DNA of 14,500 nt, taken from the NCBI GenBank assembly GCA_018899995.1, contig JAHIHE010000054.1, positions 1-14,500 on the forward strand. The letters run 5' to 3'. The notes beneath the pieces were generated by a model that had not been told where the DNA came from, did not search any database, and saw only the letters and a list, made by a program, of their open reading frames with translations. Position numbers and translations under genes: made by a program. Shown piece after piece: positions 4,568 through 12,492 of this stretch (its first letter is position 1; each line of letters opens with the position of its first letter). Source of the DNA: Patescibacteria group bacterium (GTDB taxonomy: Bacteria; Patescibacteriota; Minisyncoccia; JAHIHE01).

Positions 4568-7057
4568 TTACCCGCTTTTTTCTCCCGGTGCCATTGCCGC
4601 GGAAGATTTTGTCAACGGCGAGCCCAGCTGCGAACGCTCCAAAATTCTTTTTTCCACAAATTCGCGCGGCTTGCCGTATTTGAGCCGCGACAACTCTTTC
4701 ACGACAAGAGCCACTTCAAGATTTCCTATGGTTGCCGGATAAGATTTTAAATTGAATGGTTTGGAAATAGCGCCGTTAATCATCAATTTTACATAGGCGT
4801 TATAATTATCAATACCGGTCAAATCGCGCTCGTTAAATACGGGCGCAAACTGTTTGGCGATGAATTCTGAATCCTCCGCGCCGATTCTGAAGCAGATCAT
4901 CGTGCCGACATTTCCGAAAACCGAGTCGCGGATTTTTTCCTCCAGCTGCGCTATGAATTGGTGAGCTATGCTTAAATTTAAGCGGTACTTTCTCGCTTCG
5001 GAAAGAATCGTCGCGACAGAATCGGTGGTAAAATTATGGAATTCGTCAATGTACAGATAAAAATCCTTTCTCTCTTCTAAGGGAATATCGGTTCTTGACA
5101 TAGCCGCCATCTGAATTTTTGAAACGATAATCAATCCCAGCAAGCCGCTGTTAACCTCTCCGACTTTTCCTTTGGAAAGATTTACCAGCAAAATTTTTCC
5201 CTTGTCCATAATCTCCCGCAAATTAAAGCCGGATTTTTCCTGACCGATAATATTGCGCATCATCGTATTTTCAACAAATCTGCCGACCTTGGAAATCAAA
5301 TACCCCAGCATTTCCGATTTGTGAAAATCGCTGGTTTTCGCCATTTCTTTTTCCCAAAAAGCGCGCACCACCGGATCCGCCACTTTGCGCAATTTGTATT
5401 TTTGAAATTCCATATCGGTAAACATTCTGGGGATCTCCGCTATTGTGCCCGGATATTCTTTATCAGCCATCAAAGTAAGCATCACATTTCTCATATTGTG
5501 CTCAAACATCGGACCGATCATTTCCGGCGGAAATAATTTATAAAAAATCGCTATCATTTCCTGCACCGCGAAGTCCTTTTGTTCTTCGGTATCCACCTCA
5601 AGCATATTGAGCCCGACCGGGCGCGTTGCGTCGGAAGGATCAAAAACCACAACTTCTTCCGCACGGTTTTCGGGAATCGCGGTCAAAACATCGTCAATCA
5701 AATCGCCATGCGGATCAATCACGCACACTCCCTCGCCGGCCGCGATGTCTCTTTTAATCATCTCTCCCAAAAAAGTTGATTTTCCGGTGCCAGTTTGTCC
5801 TATTGTATAAAGATGCCTGCGGCGGTCTTCTTTGGCGATTTTCACGACGGTTGTTTCGCCGCGATAAGCGTTGTAGCCCAAAATTAATCCTTCGGAGCCG
5901 ATGTTGGCCGGCGCCGGAGCGTTTTTAGCGTGCAGCCATTTGACTTTCGGGGTTTCAAGCACCACGGTTGGGAAATGAAAAATGCTGGCAAGCTCTTCGG
6001 TATTTAGAATCATCGCGTATTTTTTTTCAAAATTGCGAAAAATAAAATCATAACTGATTTTTTTAAAATCCTTCCCAAACTTAATCGCCCTAAAACTGTT
6101 GAAATTCGGCGAATTAAATTGGCTGAAAGAACTTTCTATTTGGTCGGCTATATTTTCCGCTTTTTCCTTGGTCGGCGCCGAAGCGACAATCCTTACATTA
6201 ACTTCAAATCCTGTTTTGTTGGCTTTTCCTTCAATCAGTTTTATCGCTTCTTCGTCAAGCGGCGAAAGCTTTATCGGCTCTTTTTGCATCGGCCTGCCCT
6301 CTTTGTCTTTTTTAATTTTTGACTGGAAAAATTTTGAAATTTTTGCCATTAAATTCTGGCTGTAAATCGCTTTTTGCAATCCCTCTTCCTGAATTTGGCG
6401 GGTAAAAGTAAAGCTCTGGGTCCGCCACCGCTTTAAAGAAGGCCGAATCATAATCTGAATCGCCGCGCCTTCGCCTATGGGCAGCTTGCTCAAAGTGTTG
6501 GTAATATTGTTTAACGGATCAAAATCAAGATTCTGATAAGTGCGCACGGGGAAAATAAAATTTTTATTTAAAACGATCGTCCTTCCCGCAACAATTGAGC
6601 CGGGAGAAAAAATATTATAATCTTCCACTCGTTCAATCTGCGCGGCGTAATAAAAACTGTGAATTTGTTTTTCTATTAATTTTTCAAACTTTCTGGGCGC
6701 GACGATATAGAAGCCGATTTCTTGGCCGGCGGCCTCCACCGCGATTTCAAAAGAAAAATAAAGTCGGCCGTATAAAATCCGATTAATCAACCCTTCGTCC
6801 AGTCGCGATAAAGTGGCATAGAGTTGTTCCATCACCGCGATCAGCTCTTTCTCGTTTTTTTCCTTTTCTTTGGTTTCTTCCTTGATTTCACGCGGCAAGG
6901 TCACGGAAAAAAGCGCCATATTGAGCGAGCGGTTAAGCTTCCCTCGAGAGGATAAATAACTAAAAATCGCCAGCGCTATTATCGCGGCTGCAAAAAAAAT
7001 CGCCAAAAGATCAAGTATGGAAAAATCAACCACATAATTTAAAAACTCAAATGCCAT
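4568..7057 (-). CDS. Type IV secretion-type (HerA/VirB4/TraD-like) membrane-anchored ATPase
   Basis: The protein has 829 residues. An N-terminal membrane segment (LLAIFFAAAIIALAIFSYL, about 17-35) is followed by a charged linker and about 350 residues of N-terminal domain. The ATPase domain has Walker A GQTGTGKST (420-428), IDPHGDLIDDVL (447-458), an FDPSD strand, and Walker B LYIDEFHNF (668-676). A coupling-protein-like segment follows (LSIAHQFIAQL, 695-705; VGTMICFRIGAEDS, 717-730). This architecture is typical of DNA-pumping or T4SS ATPases common in CPR genomes, acting at the inner face of the membrane in DNA or protein transfer or type IV pilus-like systems. It is co-directional with, and 9 bp from, the coiled-coil gene upstream, which suggests a shared transcript. 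Whether it exports substrate or powers a pilus cannot be told from the sequence. The GC-richer coding contrasts with the AT-rich restriction-modification operon downstream. Confidence 0.88.
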   Translation of the reverse strand: MAFEFLNYVVDFSILDLLAIFFAAAIIALAIFSYLSSRGKLNRSLNMALFSVTLPREIKEETKEKEKNEKELIAVMEQLYATLSRLDEGLINRILYGRLYFSFEIAVEAAGQEIGFYIVAPRKFEKLIEKQIHSFYYAAQIERVEDYNIFSPGSIVAGRTIVLNKNFIFPVRTYQNLDFDPLNNITNTLSKLPIGEGAAIQIMIRPSLKRWRTQSFTFTRQIQEEGLQKAIYSQNLMAKISKFFQSKIKKDKEGRPMQKEPIKLSPLDEEAIKLIEGKANKTGFEVNVRIVASAPTKEKAENIADQIESSFSQFNSPNFNSFRAIKFGKDFKKISYDFIFRNFEKKYAMILNTEELASIFHFPTVVLETPKVKWLHAKNAPAPANIGSEGLILGYNAYRGETTVVKIAKEDRRRHLYTIGQTGTGKSTFLGEMIKRDIAAGEGVCVIDPHGDLIDDVLTAIPENRAEEVVVFDPSDATRPVGLNMLEVDTEEQKDFAVQEMIAIFYKLFPPEMIGPMFEHNMRNVMLTLMADKEYPGTIAEIPRMFTDMEFQKYKLRKVADPVVRAFWEKEMAKTSDFHKSEMLGYLISKVGRFVENTMMRNIIGQEKSGFNLREIMDKGKILLVNLSKGKVGEVNSGLLGLIIVSKIQMAAMSRTDIPLEERKDFYLYIDEFHNFTTDSVATILSEARKYRLNLSIAHQFIAQLEEKIRDSVFGNVGTMICFRIGAEDSEFIAKQFAPVFNERDLTGIDNYNAYVKLMINGAISKPFNLKSYPATIGNLEVALVVKELSRLKYGKPREFVEKRILERSQLGSPLTKSSAAMAPGEKSG

Positions 7058-7066
7058 AGGCGGAGA

Positions 7067-7603
7067 TTATTTAATGGGCTTAATTTTTTTCTGCTTTACC
7101 AATTGGTCATAAAGTTCATTCACTAAAGTATCGTGAAACCTATCCAGCAAATACGGATTATTCAGGTCGCGCGCGCTTTTTACAGCTTGATAAATCCCTT
7201 TATTAAAGGCCATGCTTACCAAAACGGCAACATGGTGGGAAATATCAGGGTCTTTTGCCTTGCCGGCGGTTTTTTTTGTTTTTAACTGGGCTTGCGCAGC
7301 TTGTCTGCGAACAAGCGGTTTTTCTTCCATGGCCGCTGGCTGCTGTTTTTCCTTTTGCTGTTCCAGCTCTTTCTCTTTTTCGCGCGTCTCTTTGATTTTT
7401 TCGTATTCTTCTTGTTCCTTGGAAATTTTTTCTCTGATGCGCAAAATTTCTTCTTTCAAAAAAGGGGCTTCCAAGGCCGATTTCAATTCTCCTTCTTTTA
7501 TTTCCAGAAGATTTTTTAATTGATCTATTTCTCCGCGCAATTTTGATTCGTTTTTTTCAAACCCAAAATTTTCTTTCCTGCTTTTGGAAGTGTTTAGGGG
7601 CAT
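7067..7603 (-). CDS. Coiled-coil protein with conserved C-terminal helical domain, T4SS-ATPase neighbour
   Basis: The middle is a long charged coiled coil (about 30-100: KLRGEIDQLKNLLEIKEGEL, KEEILRIREKISKEQEEYEK, then E/K/Q repeats) and a basic Ala-rich linker. The C-terminal about 60 residues (DPDISHHVAVLVSMAFNKGI, then DRFHDTLVNELYDQLVKQKK) look like a compact helical domain. There is no signal peptide. The 9-bp gap to the ATPase gene suggests a dedicated cytoplasmic partner or adaptor, which is inference. The frame is open upstream to GTG at 7642, but 7604-7642 resembles the A/T-rich filler of the intergenic region, so the ATG at 7603 is preferred. With the GTG start the protein has 191 residues, otherwise 178. 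I do not recognise a named family. Confidence 0.68.
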   Translation of the reverse strand: MPLNTSKSRKENFGFEKNESKLRGEIDQLKNLLEIKEGELKSALEAPFLKEEILRIREKISKEQEEYEKIKETREKEKELEQQKEKQQPAAMEEKPLVRRQAAQAQLKTKKTAGKAKDPDISHHVAVLVSMAFNKGIYQAVKSARDLNNPYLLDRFHDTLVNELYDQLVKQKKIKPIK

Positions 7604-7642
7604 AAAATTACGATTTTCAATTTCTAAATAATTTTGAGACAC

Positions 7643-7707
7643 AAATTACAGTCCTGAGTACTCGGAACAAATTACAAACAAATTTCAAAATACAAACAAT
7701 CTATAAA
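7643..7707. repeat. Low-complexity ACAAATTACA filler between genes
   Basis: ACAAATTACA-type words recur on both sides of the short palindrome GAGTACTC. This style of spacer is familiar from CPR genomes. No promoter is evident. Confidence 0.45.
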
Positions 7708-8187
7708 TTATTTTTCCAACCCCGTGTGTTCACCACCCTTTACCCCGCCAAGTTCTTGATCTTTTTCAGTAAACTTATCGCGCGATGCTCCGCTAAATTT
7801 ATTATCGTTTTCAGAAGAATTATCATTCAGCGCTTCATTTGATATTCTGCGCCTTGATGCTTCGTCTGATATTCTGCGCTTTAATATTTCATATCTTGAT
7901 GGTTCGGGCGGTATTTCAGGTTTCGGTAAACCGCCTTTGACTGGAATAAAAATATTCTCAGTTCCGTTCTTTATTTGTTTCAAACGGCGCATATGCTCCC
8001 ATTCTTTTTTCACATTCAGTTTTGTAAGACCTCTGTCACTTTCTTCATTAAGTTTTAGAAAACGCTTTGTAGCACGATATTTCTCATGCAAAGATAAATC
8101 AGAACCCTCAATAACTCTTTTTATATCCCTCATCCCTTTTTCACCCGGAACGGTATGACCCCTTGAACCAAAAATATTTTTAATCAT
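7708..8187 (-). CDS. Hypothetical hydrophilic protein
   Basis: This 159-residue protein has no membrane segment or signal peptide. It is strongly charged: an N-terminal helical part (MRDIKRVIEGSDLSLHEKYR, then KKEWEHMRRLKQ) and a C-terminal disordered part rich in Asp/Asn/Glu/Gly. Residues about 109-125 carry an imperfect 8-residue tandem repeat, RRISDEAS-RRRISNEAL, which is also visible at DNA level around 7844-7886. It is the most upstream gene of the minus-strand cluster, 65 bp from the coiled-coil gene, and diverges from the glycosyltransferase gene at 8298. I do not recognise the family. It is kept as real because the frame is long, well placed and has a plausible ATG, while the opposite strand offers only short ORFs. 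Confidence 0.6.
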   Translation of the reverse strand: MIKNIFGSRGHTVPGEKGMRDIKRVIEGSDLSLHEKYRATKRFLKLNEESDRGLTKLNVKKEWEHMRRLKQIKNGTENIFIPVKGGLPKPEIPPEPSRYEILKRRISDEASRRRISNEALNDNSSENDNKFSGASRDKFTEKDQELGGVKGGEHTGLEK

Positions 8188-8256
8188 ATTTTTTAATTTT
8201 AATTATTAATTATCCACATTTGCTTATTTGCGCTTAATGCGGAAAGTAAGAAAATG

Positions 8257-8265
8257 TGCTATAAT
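8257..8265 (+). promoter_or_regulatory. Extended -10 promoter for the first glycosyltransferase
   Basis: TGCTATAAT gives a consensus TATAAT with the extended TG motif, 32 bp before the ATG at 8298 in the divergent intergenic region. No good -35 is present at the normal distance, as expected for extended -10 promoters. Confidence 0.6.
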
Positions 8266-8297
8266 CATACCATAAATCAACTAATAACACAACAATA

Positions 8298-9899
8298 ATG
8301 GTTAACGGAATAATTGAGTTTTGCAAACGGCATAAAACACTTTTGACCATAATAGCGGTTTTATCAATCGCGATATTTTTCCGTTTTTGGCAGATTAAAG
8401 CGCTACCTGGCGGCCTTTTTCCCGATGAAGCCGCCAACGGACTGGATGTCAACAGTATTTTGAAAGGAGACCGTTCGCCGTTTTTTGAGCGGGGAAACGG
8501 CCGCGAAGGGTTGTTTTTCTATCTTTTGGCCGCATCCGTAGAGTTTTTCGGCAGGGGCCCGTGGCAACACCATATTGTTTCCGCTTCAATCGGAGTATTA
8601 GAAGTATTGGCAACATTCTTTTTAACAAGAAGATTGTTCAATCTGCCAACAGCGGCATTGGCGGGTTTTTTTATGGCGACTTCTGCATGGCATATCGTCC
8701 TTTCGCGCACCGCTTTTCGCGCCATAATGATTCCTCTTTTTACGACTTTGGTTTTTTACTTCATTATAAAATTTATCCAAGGCAAAGATAACCGCCAGAA
8801 AATTTATTCAGCGATCTTTGCCGGAGCTTTTTTCGCGCTCGGCTTTTATACCTACATCGCCTACAGGATGATGATTTTTATTGTTTTTGCGCTGGCCGCG
8901 GCGTTTATTTATGCTAAATTAAAAGGGTATAAAGTTTCTGAAATATTCGCGCCGTATAAAAAATATATTGCTGTTGCCGCCATAAGCGCTTTAATTGTGA
9001 TTTCGCCTCTTGCTTATTACTTTAAAACCCACCCCGGCTCGTTTGTCGGCCGGTCCGGACAGGTTTCAATTTTTTCTCCGGCTTTAAATAAAGGGGACAT
9101 TGTTGGAACTTTTTTAGAAGTCGCTAAGAAAACCGCCTTTTCTTTTTTCACCGAAGGCGACTTGAATTGGCGGCACAATGTTTCCGGCGAGCCGTTTTTG
9201 CCGGCGCTTGTAAGCCCTTTCTTTTTAATCGGCCTGCTCTACGCTTTTTGGAGATCCCTGCGATATGTTTTTAACCGAACCGATTTTGGCGACGGAAAAT
9301 ATCTGATTCTCACGACATGGTTTTTTGCGATGATGGTGCCGGAAATCACCACGGCCGAAGGCATCCCTCACGGCTTGCGCCTGATAGGCGTCATACCCGC
9401 GGTATTTGTTTTTCCGGCAATCGCCTTGGGGAAAATCATGTCTTATTCTTGGAAAATGTTTAAAGAAAATTTTATCGCTAAAAAATTGCTGATTTTGGCG
9501 CTTGGGATTTATTCTGTTCTAATCTTTATAAATTCATACAATCTGTATTTCAATCACTATGCAAATTCTCCCGAGTCCTATTATTCCTATCGCTCGGATT
9601 TAACAATAGTGAGTGATTATCTGAACCGGCGAAATAATAAAGAAAAAACTTATTTGTCGCTTGACAAGTTTTCCGAGCAAACCGCGCTTTATTTGACAAC
9701 TGAAACAAATAATCCTTATCGCCTCGTGACACCTGAGAAGTCCTACGAAGTGAAATTAAAATCCGGCGATCAGATAATTTTTACTCAATCAACGCTTTTT
9801 GATATTGTCAAATTCCGCCAATACCATTTGGGAGCAAAATTGGTTTATGAAGAAAAAAATAAGTTTGGACAAACGATAATGAAAGTGTTTGAGGAATAG
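8298..9899 (+). CDS. GT39/ArnT-like polytopic membrane glycosyltransferase
   Basis: The protein has 533 residues. The first transmembrane helix (LLTIIAVLSIAIFFRF, about 15-30) is followed by the periplasmic-loop acidic pair in PGGLFPDEAANGL (D43-E44), the catalytic-type motif of the PMT/ArnT (GT-C) superfamily. NGREGLFFYLLAASVEFFG continues the conserved pattern. About ten more hydrophobic helices run to about residue 410. The last about 120 residues are a soluble C-terminal domain (YYSYRSDLTIVSDYL, then KSGDQIIFT). The product should use a polyprenyl-phosphate sugar donor and transfer the sugar to a lipid or protein on the outer face of the membrane; the acceptor is unknown. No SD precedes the ATG. 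A second, different GT39-like gene follows 136 bp downstream of the stop codon. Confidence 0.85.
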   Translation: MVNGIIEFCKRHKTLLTIIAVLSIAIFFRFWQIKALPGGLFPDEAANGLDVNSILKGDRSPFFERGNGREGLFFYLLAASVEFFGRGPWQHHIVSASIGVLEVLATFFLTRRLFNLPTAALAGFFMATSAWHIVLSRTAFRAIMIPLFTTLVFYFIIKFIQGKDNRQKIYSAIFAGAFFALGFYTYIAYRMMIFIVFALAAAFIYAKLKGYKVSEIFAPYKKYIAVAAISALIVISPLAYYFKTHPGSFVGRSGQVSIFSPALNKGDIVGTFLEVAKKTAFSFFTEGDLNWRHNVSGEPFLPALVSPFFLIGLLYAFWRSLRYVFNRTDFGDGKYLILTTWFFAMMVPEITTAEGIPHGLRLIGVIPAVFVFPAIALGKIMSYSWKMFKENFIAKKLLILALGIYSVLIFINSYNLYFNHYANSPESYYSYRSDLTIVSDYLNRRNNKEKTYLSLDKFSEQTALYLTTETNNPYRLVTPEKSYEVKLKSGDQIIFTQSTLFDIVKFRQYHLGAKLVYEEKNKFGQTIMKVFEE

Positions 9900-9906
9900 T
9901 TTTTAA

Positions 9907-10025
9907 AAAACCAAAACGCAAAAACCAAATACCAAAAACACAAACCAAAATTTAAAAATAATTAAATTACTTGTCTGAAAGTTTTTAATCTGTGGTTTTG
10001 ATTTTTGGTCTTTGGTCTTTGGTTT
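9907..10025. repeat. Imperfect A/C-rich versus G/T-rich inverted filler
   Basis: The left half (9907-9950) is AAACCAAAA-type sequence. The right half (9982-10025) is its mirror, with TTTTTGGTC TTTGGTC TTTGGTTT units. The halves can pair over much of their length. The region lies between two glycosyltransferase genes, and such filler is typical of CPR intergenic DNA. Confidence 0.6.
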
Positions 10026-10035
10026 GAATAATCAT

Positions 10036-11655
10036 ATGAAGTTTTTGCCAAAAACAAATTTACTGTTAGTTATAATCATAATCGCTGGTGCGTTTTTGCG
10101 ATTATACAACCTCACTGCCATCTCTCTCTGGCACGACGAAGCGTTTTCCGCTCTTTTGATTCGCTATCCGTTCTGGGAAATGATGCAAAGAATCGCGCTT
10201 GATGTTCATCCGCCGTTTTACTATTTGATTTTGCGGCTTTGGGATTTTGTTTTTGGCGACTCTCTTTTTTCTTTAAGATTATTCTCCGCGTTCTGGGGAA
10301 TTCTTGCCGTTTACTTTGTTTATCTTTTTATAAAAACGGCGTTTAAAAACGAGCGGCTCGCGCTGGTTTCGGCCGCCTTAATCGCGATTAACCCTTTTCA
10401 AATCCAATACGCGACCGAGGCAAGAATGTACACCCTCGGCGTTTTTTTAATCGTCCTTTCTTCTTATTTTTTGGTAAAATCTCTTGAGTCCAAATCGTAC
10501 CGATGGTGGATTCTTTACGGCATCAGCGCGGCTTTGGCAATTCATACTCATTATTACCTGATTTTCTCGGTAGCGGCGCAGGCAATATTCATCGCTTTAG
10601 TTGTCGTTAAAAATTATAAATCTATTCCACTTGGAAACCAGGTTTCCAAGTATACTTGGAAACCTGGTTTCCAAGTATTTACAGGCGCGGTCGTTGCTTA
10701 CATAACGGCTTTTCTGATATTTTTACCTTGGCTTAAAATATTCTTAAGGCAATTGAGCCAGGTGGAGCAAAATTACTGGATACCGAAAATGACCGCTTCC
10801 TCCATTCCCAATACTTTATGGAAAATGCTTGCCGGAAGCAATATAGAGGTCAACAATTTAACATTGGCGATGGTCGCCATAATATTTTTACTCGTTTTTT
10901 ACGCGGCCGTTAAACGCCAGCAAAACAATTATAAATGGCTTATTGTTTTTTCGTTTATCATTCCTTTTGCTTTGGCGATAATTCTTTCTTTTAAAAGATC
11001 CCTTTATTTGGACCGTTATTTTGTTTTTGCCGGATTGTTTTATCTCATAATTTTTGCGGTGTTTATTGAAAGTATTAAAAACAGGATATTAAAAAGCGTG
11101 TTGATTGCGTTATTTATTGCCGGAAGTTTATTTTTATTTTATGAAAATTGGAGAATTATCGGCCGCGAAAACAAACCCGGAACGGAAGGCGCTTCGGCAT
11201 ATATATTAAAACAAAATCTGCCGCAGGATAAACTATATATCGCCTCTTCATTTGTTTATTTTACTTATAAATATTATGCTTATCAAAATTATTTTTACGG
11301 CGCGGGCTACCCAGCTGACTTCAGTCCCGGTACCTTAAAAACCGAAGACAACATCATTGAGGGATACCGTATTTACCCGGAATATCTGACTCCCTTGCTG
11401 TACACTCCCGGTGTAACGAAAATAAGCCAGCTTCCTCATTTTTCCGGCACGGCCCTGCTCAATAACAGCGATTTGCTTAATGATTTCAGCCGCAATGTAA
11501 AACCCGACGACACAATTTGGGTTCTTTGGACAACCGGATTCGGCGGCTCAAAACCCGAAATTCCAACAAACTGGAAGCAAATAGACGAGGCCGGATTTGA
11601 AGATGTTTTTGGCTACCGAGGATGGATAGTCGTGACGAAATATAAAGTACTATAA
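10036..11655 (+). CDS. GT39-like polytopic membrane glycosyltransferase (second copy type)
   Basis: The protein has 539 residues from the ATG at 10036. The frame is open back to TTG at 10012, but that stretch is the G/T filler repeat, so the ATG is preferred. The first helix (LLLVIIIIAGAFLRL) is followed by SLWHDEAFS (D34-E35) and DVHPPFYYLIL (56-66), the two best GT39/PMT_2 signatures. About ten helices follow, with the RSLYLDRYFVF loop and a soluble C-terminal domain. It should transfer sugar from a lipid carrier outside the membrane. Residues 199-214 (LGNQVSKYTWKPGFQV) are encoded by a perfect 48-bp palindrome and look inserted in a loop between helices. The family resemblance to the upstream gene is only superfamily-level, so the pair probably adds different sugars to one envelope polymer (inference). 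Confidence 0.87.
   Translation: MKFLPKTNLLLVIIIIAGAFLRLYNLTAISLWHDEAFSALLIRYPFWEMMQRIALDVHPPFYYLILRLWDFVFGDSLFSLRLFSAFWGILAVYFVYLFIKTAFKNERLALVSAALIAINPFQIQYATEARMYTLGVFLIVLSSYFLVKSLESKSYRWWILYGISAALAIHTHYYLIFSVAAQAIFIALVVVKNYKSIPLGNQVSKYTWKPGFQVFTGAVVAYITAFLIFLPWLKIFLRQLSQVEQNYWIPKMTASSIPNTLWKMLAGSNIEVNNLTLAMVAIIFLLVFYAAVKRQQNNYKWLIVFSFIIPFALAIILSFKRSLYLDRYFVFAGLFYLIIFAVFIESIKNRILKSVLIALFIAGSLFLFYENWRIIGRENKPGTEGASAYILKQNLPQDKLYIASSFVYFTYKYYAYQNYFYGAGYPADFSPGTLKTEDNIIEGYRIYPEYLTPLLYTPGVTKISQLPHFSGTALLNNSDLLNDFSRNVKPDDTIWVLWTTGFGGSKPEIPTNWKQIDEAGFEDVFGYRGWIVVTKYKVL
10629..10676 (+). repeat. Perfect 48-bp palindrome read in frame within the glycosyltransferase
   Basis: The centre lies between 10652 and 10653, and all 24 base pairs match. 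Each half is itself an inverted repeat, CTTGGAAACC-N-GGTTTCCAAG, with N = A on the left and T on the right, so the sequence can form one long or two short hairpins. Its length is divisible by three, and it encodes LGNQVSKYTWKPGFQV without a stop. Confidence 0.95.
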
Positions 11656-11890
11656 TATTTGATGTATAAACGGTCTTCTGCAAAAGCAGAGAAAAAGGAT
11701 TACTGCCCCGCACTTTGCCCCAAAAGCCAAAGAGTGATATAATATAGGCAGGCAAATTTCTAATTTCTAAACAAATCACAAGTTCCAAATATCAAAACAC
11801 AGACAAACTTAAGGTTTGTGATTTAAGATTTATGATTTAGGTATTGTTTAGGATTTCGTGTTTAGGATTTCGGATTTTTAAAAAATAATT
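11656..11890. other. Intergenic region before the pilin gene: promoter and filler repeats
   Basis: No gene is seen. It contains a small TCTGC-AAAA-GCAGA hairpin (about 11677-11690), a promoter (11715-11743) and about 120 bp of filler. Within the filler are the inverted repeat ACAAAC/GTTTGT (11803-11819) and two 12-bp TTTAGGATTTCG units (11847-11858, 11861-11872). Confidence 0.6.
11715..11743 (+). promoter_or_regulatory. Promoter upstream of the pilin gene
   Basis: TTGCCC (11715-11720), a 17-bp spacer and consensus TATAAT (11738-11743). It leaves a 5' untranslated region of about 135 nt through the filler repeats. Confidence 0.6.
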
Positions 11891-12262
11891 ATGGCTTTAA
11901 AAATTTCCTTCGCCGTCAACAAATTCTTTTTAGCGCTCGCAGTTTTCGGCTTTTTGGCTCTCGCCGCTTCCGCTCTGGCTGCTTCAGGCGATTATGTGCC
12001 CTTGGTCAAAATTCCCGGCATCAATCCGAACGTGGGGCTTACCGCTTATCTTTCCGGGCTTTACAGTTTCCTTATTTCCGTTGTTAGCATTTTTGCCCTG
12101 GTAATGATAGTCTACGGCGGTATGCGGTATATCACTTCCGCGGGTATGGTAGTCAACAATGGTATTATGATGATATTTTACTCTTGTTTTTCTGCTTGTC
12201 AATCAATTTTTGCCTCCAAAGCAAAAGCATGGTGGAAAAACTTATCCCCTAAAGCGTTTTGA
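11891..12262 (+). pseudogene. T4SS-pilin-type protein, N-terminal half (interrupted)
   Basis: Residues 1-31 form a signal peptide (KFFLALAVFGFLALAASALA). After VPLVKIPGINPN comes the first transmembrane helix with the family signature (YSFLISVVSIFALVMIVYGG, then MRYITSAG, ending at residue 85, position 12145). In CPR pilin-like proteins (Pfam T4SS_pilin type) a short linker and a second helix of the form GLxLALxSWLILNxINPD should follow. Here the frame instead continues into unrelated Met/Cys/Ser-rich sequence (MVVNNGIMMIFYSC...) and stops at 12262. The missing second helix appears intact at 14024-14085, beyond a 1.9-kb segment. The gene was thus probably one unit, broken by an insertion near 12146. 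The 123-residue product may still be made but lacks the second helix. Confidence 0.72.
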
Positions 12263-12286
12263 CAAAAGCTTTTTTTATGGTAAGAT
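12259..12286 (+). promoter_or_regulatory. Promoter for the leader ORF and CHAP-like gene
   Basis: A perfect -35 TTGACA (12259-12264), a 16-bp spacer and TAAGAT (12281-12286). It leaves a 5' untranslated region of about 130 nt containing two hairpins. The -35 overlaps the end of the truncated pilin frame. Confidence 0.55.
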
Positions 12287-12309
12287 TTAACCCAACAGGA
12301 GGAAGATAA

Positions 12310-12339
12310 AAAAAAATAGCCCCGCGATAAGCTCGGGGC
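12310..12339 (-). terminator. GC-rich hairpin with T-tract on the minus strand
   Basis: Arms GCCCCG (12319-12324) and CGGGGC (12334-12339). Read on the minus strand the stem is followed by TATTTTTTTTT, an intrinsic-terminator layout. A second hairpin, CGGAATC-AAAAA-GATTCCG (12362-12380), is also followed by a T-rich tract on the minus strand. No minus-strand gene lies just upstream of either, so on the plus strand they may act as leader structures. Confidence 0.45.
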
Positions 12340-12423
12340 AAGCACACTAAAACAAAAAACGCGGAATCAAAAAGATTCCGACGGTATAGAATTGTGAACA
12401 AGATTATTTAGGTGGAGGAAATT

Positions 12424-12492
12424 ATGCCAAAAAGCATAATCCTTTCAAAAACGGATAGAACAGGGAATACAAACAAATCAGAGGTGATTTGA
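12424..12492 (+). CDS. 22-residue leader ORF upstream of the CHAP-like gene
   Basis: ATG at 12424, reading MPKSIILSKTDRTGNTNKSE and two more residues, TGA at 12490-12492. It is preceded by GGTGGAGGAA, a strong Shine-Dalgarno 3 bp from the ATG, and its stop is separated by one base from the ATG of the next gene (TGAAATG). This suggests translational coupling. The peptide has no recognised function, and its sequence is not an obvious run of attenuator codons. Confidence 0.5.
   Translation: MPKSIILSKTDRTGNTNKSEVI

Noticed and set aside
4123..4750. Plus-strand ORFs opposite the methyltransferase, HTH and ATPase genes
   Set aside because: They mirror well-supported minus-strand genes, have no domain signature and show the composition of antisense frames.
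7651..7665. Short palindrome GAGTACTC with TCC/GGA flanks
   Set aside because: It is too short and bulged to call a site, and it sits in low-complexity filler.
8210..8218. Perfect DnaA box TTATCCACA in the divergent intergenic region
   Set aside because: It is a single copy with no further boxes, no AT-rich unwinding repeats and no dnaA/dnaN nearby. It is not enough for a replication origin.
12175..12202. Minus-strand promoter (TTGACA, 16 bp, TAAAAT) inside the end of the truncated pilin frame
   Set aside because: It points into the pilin gene's antisense strand, where only an implausible ORF exists. An A/T-rich chance match is possible.
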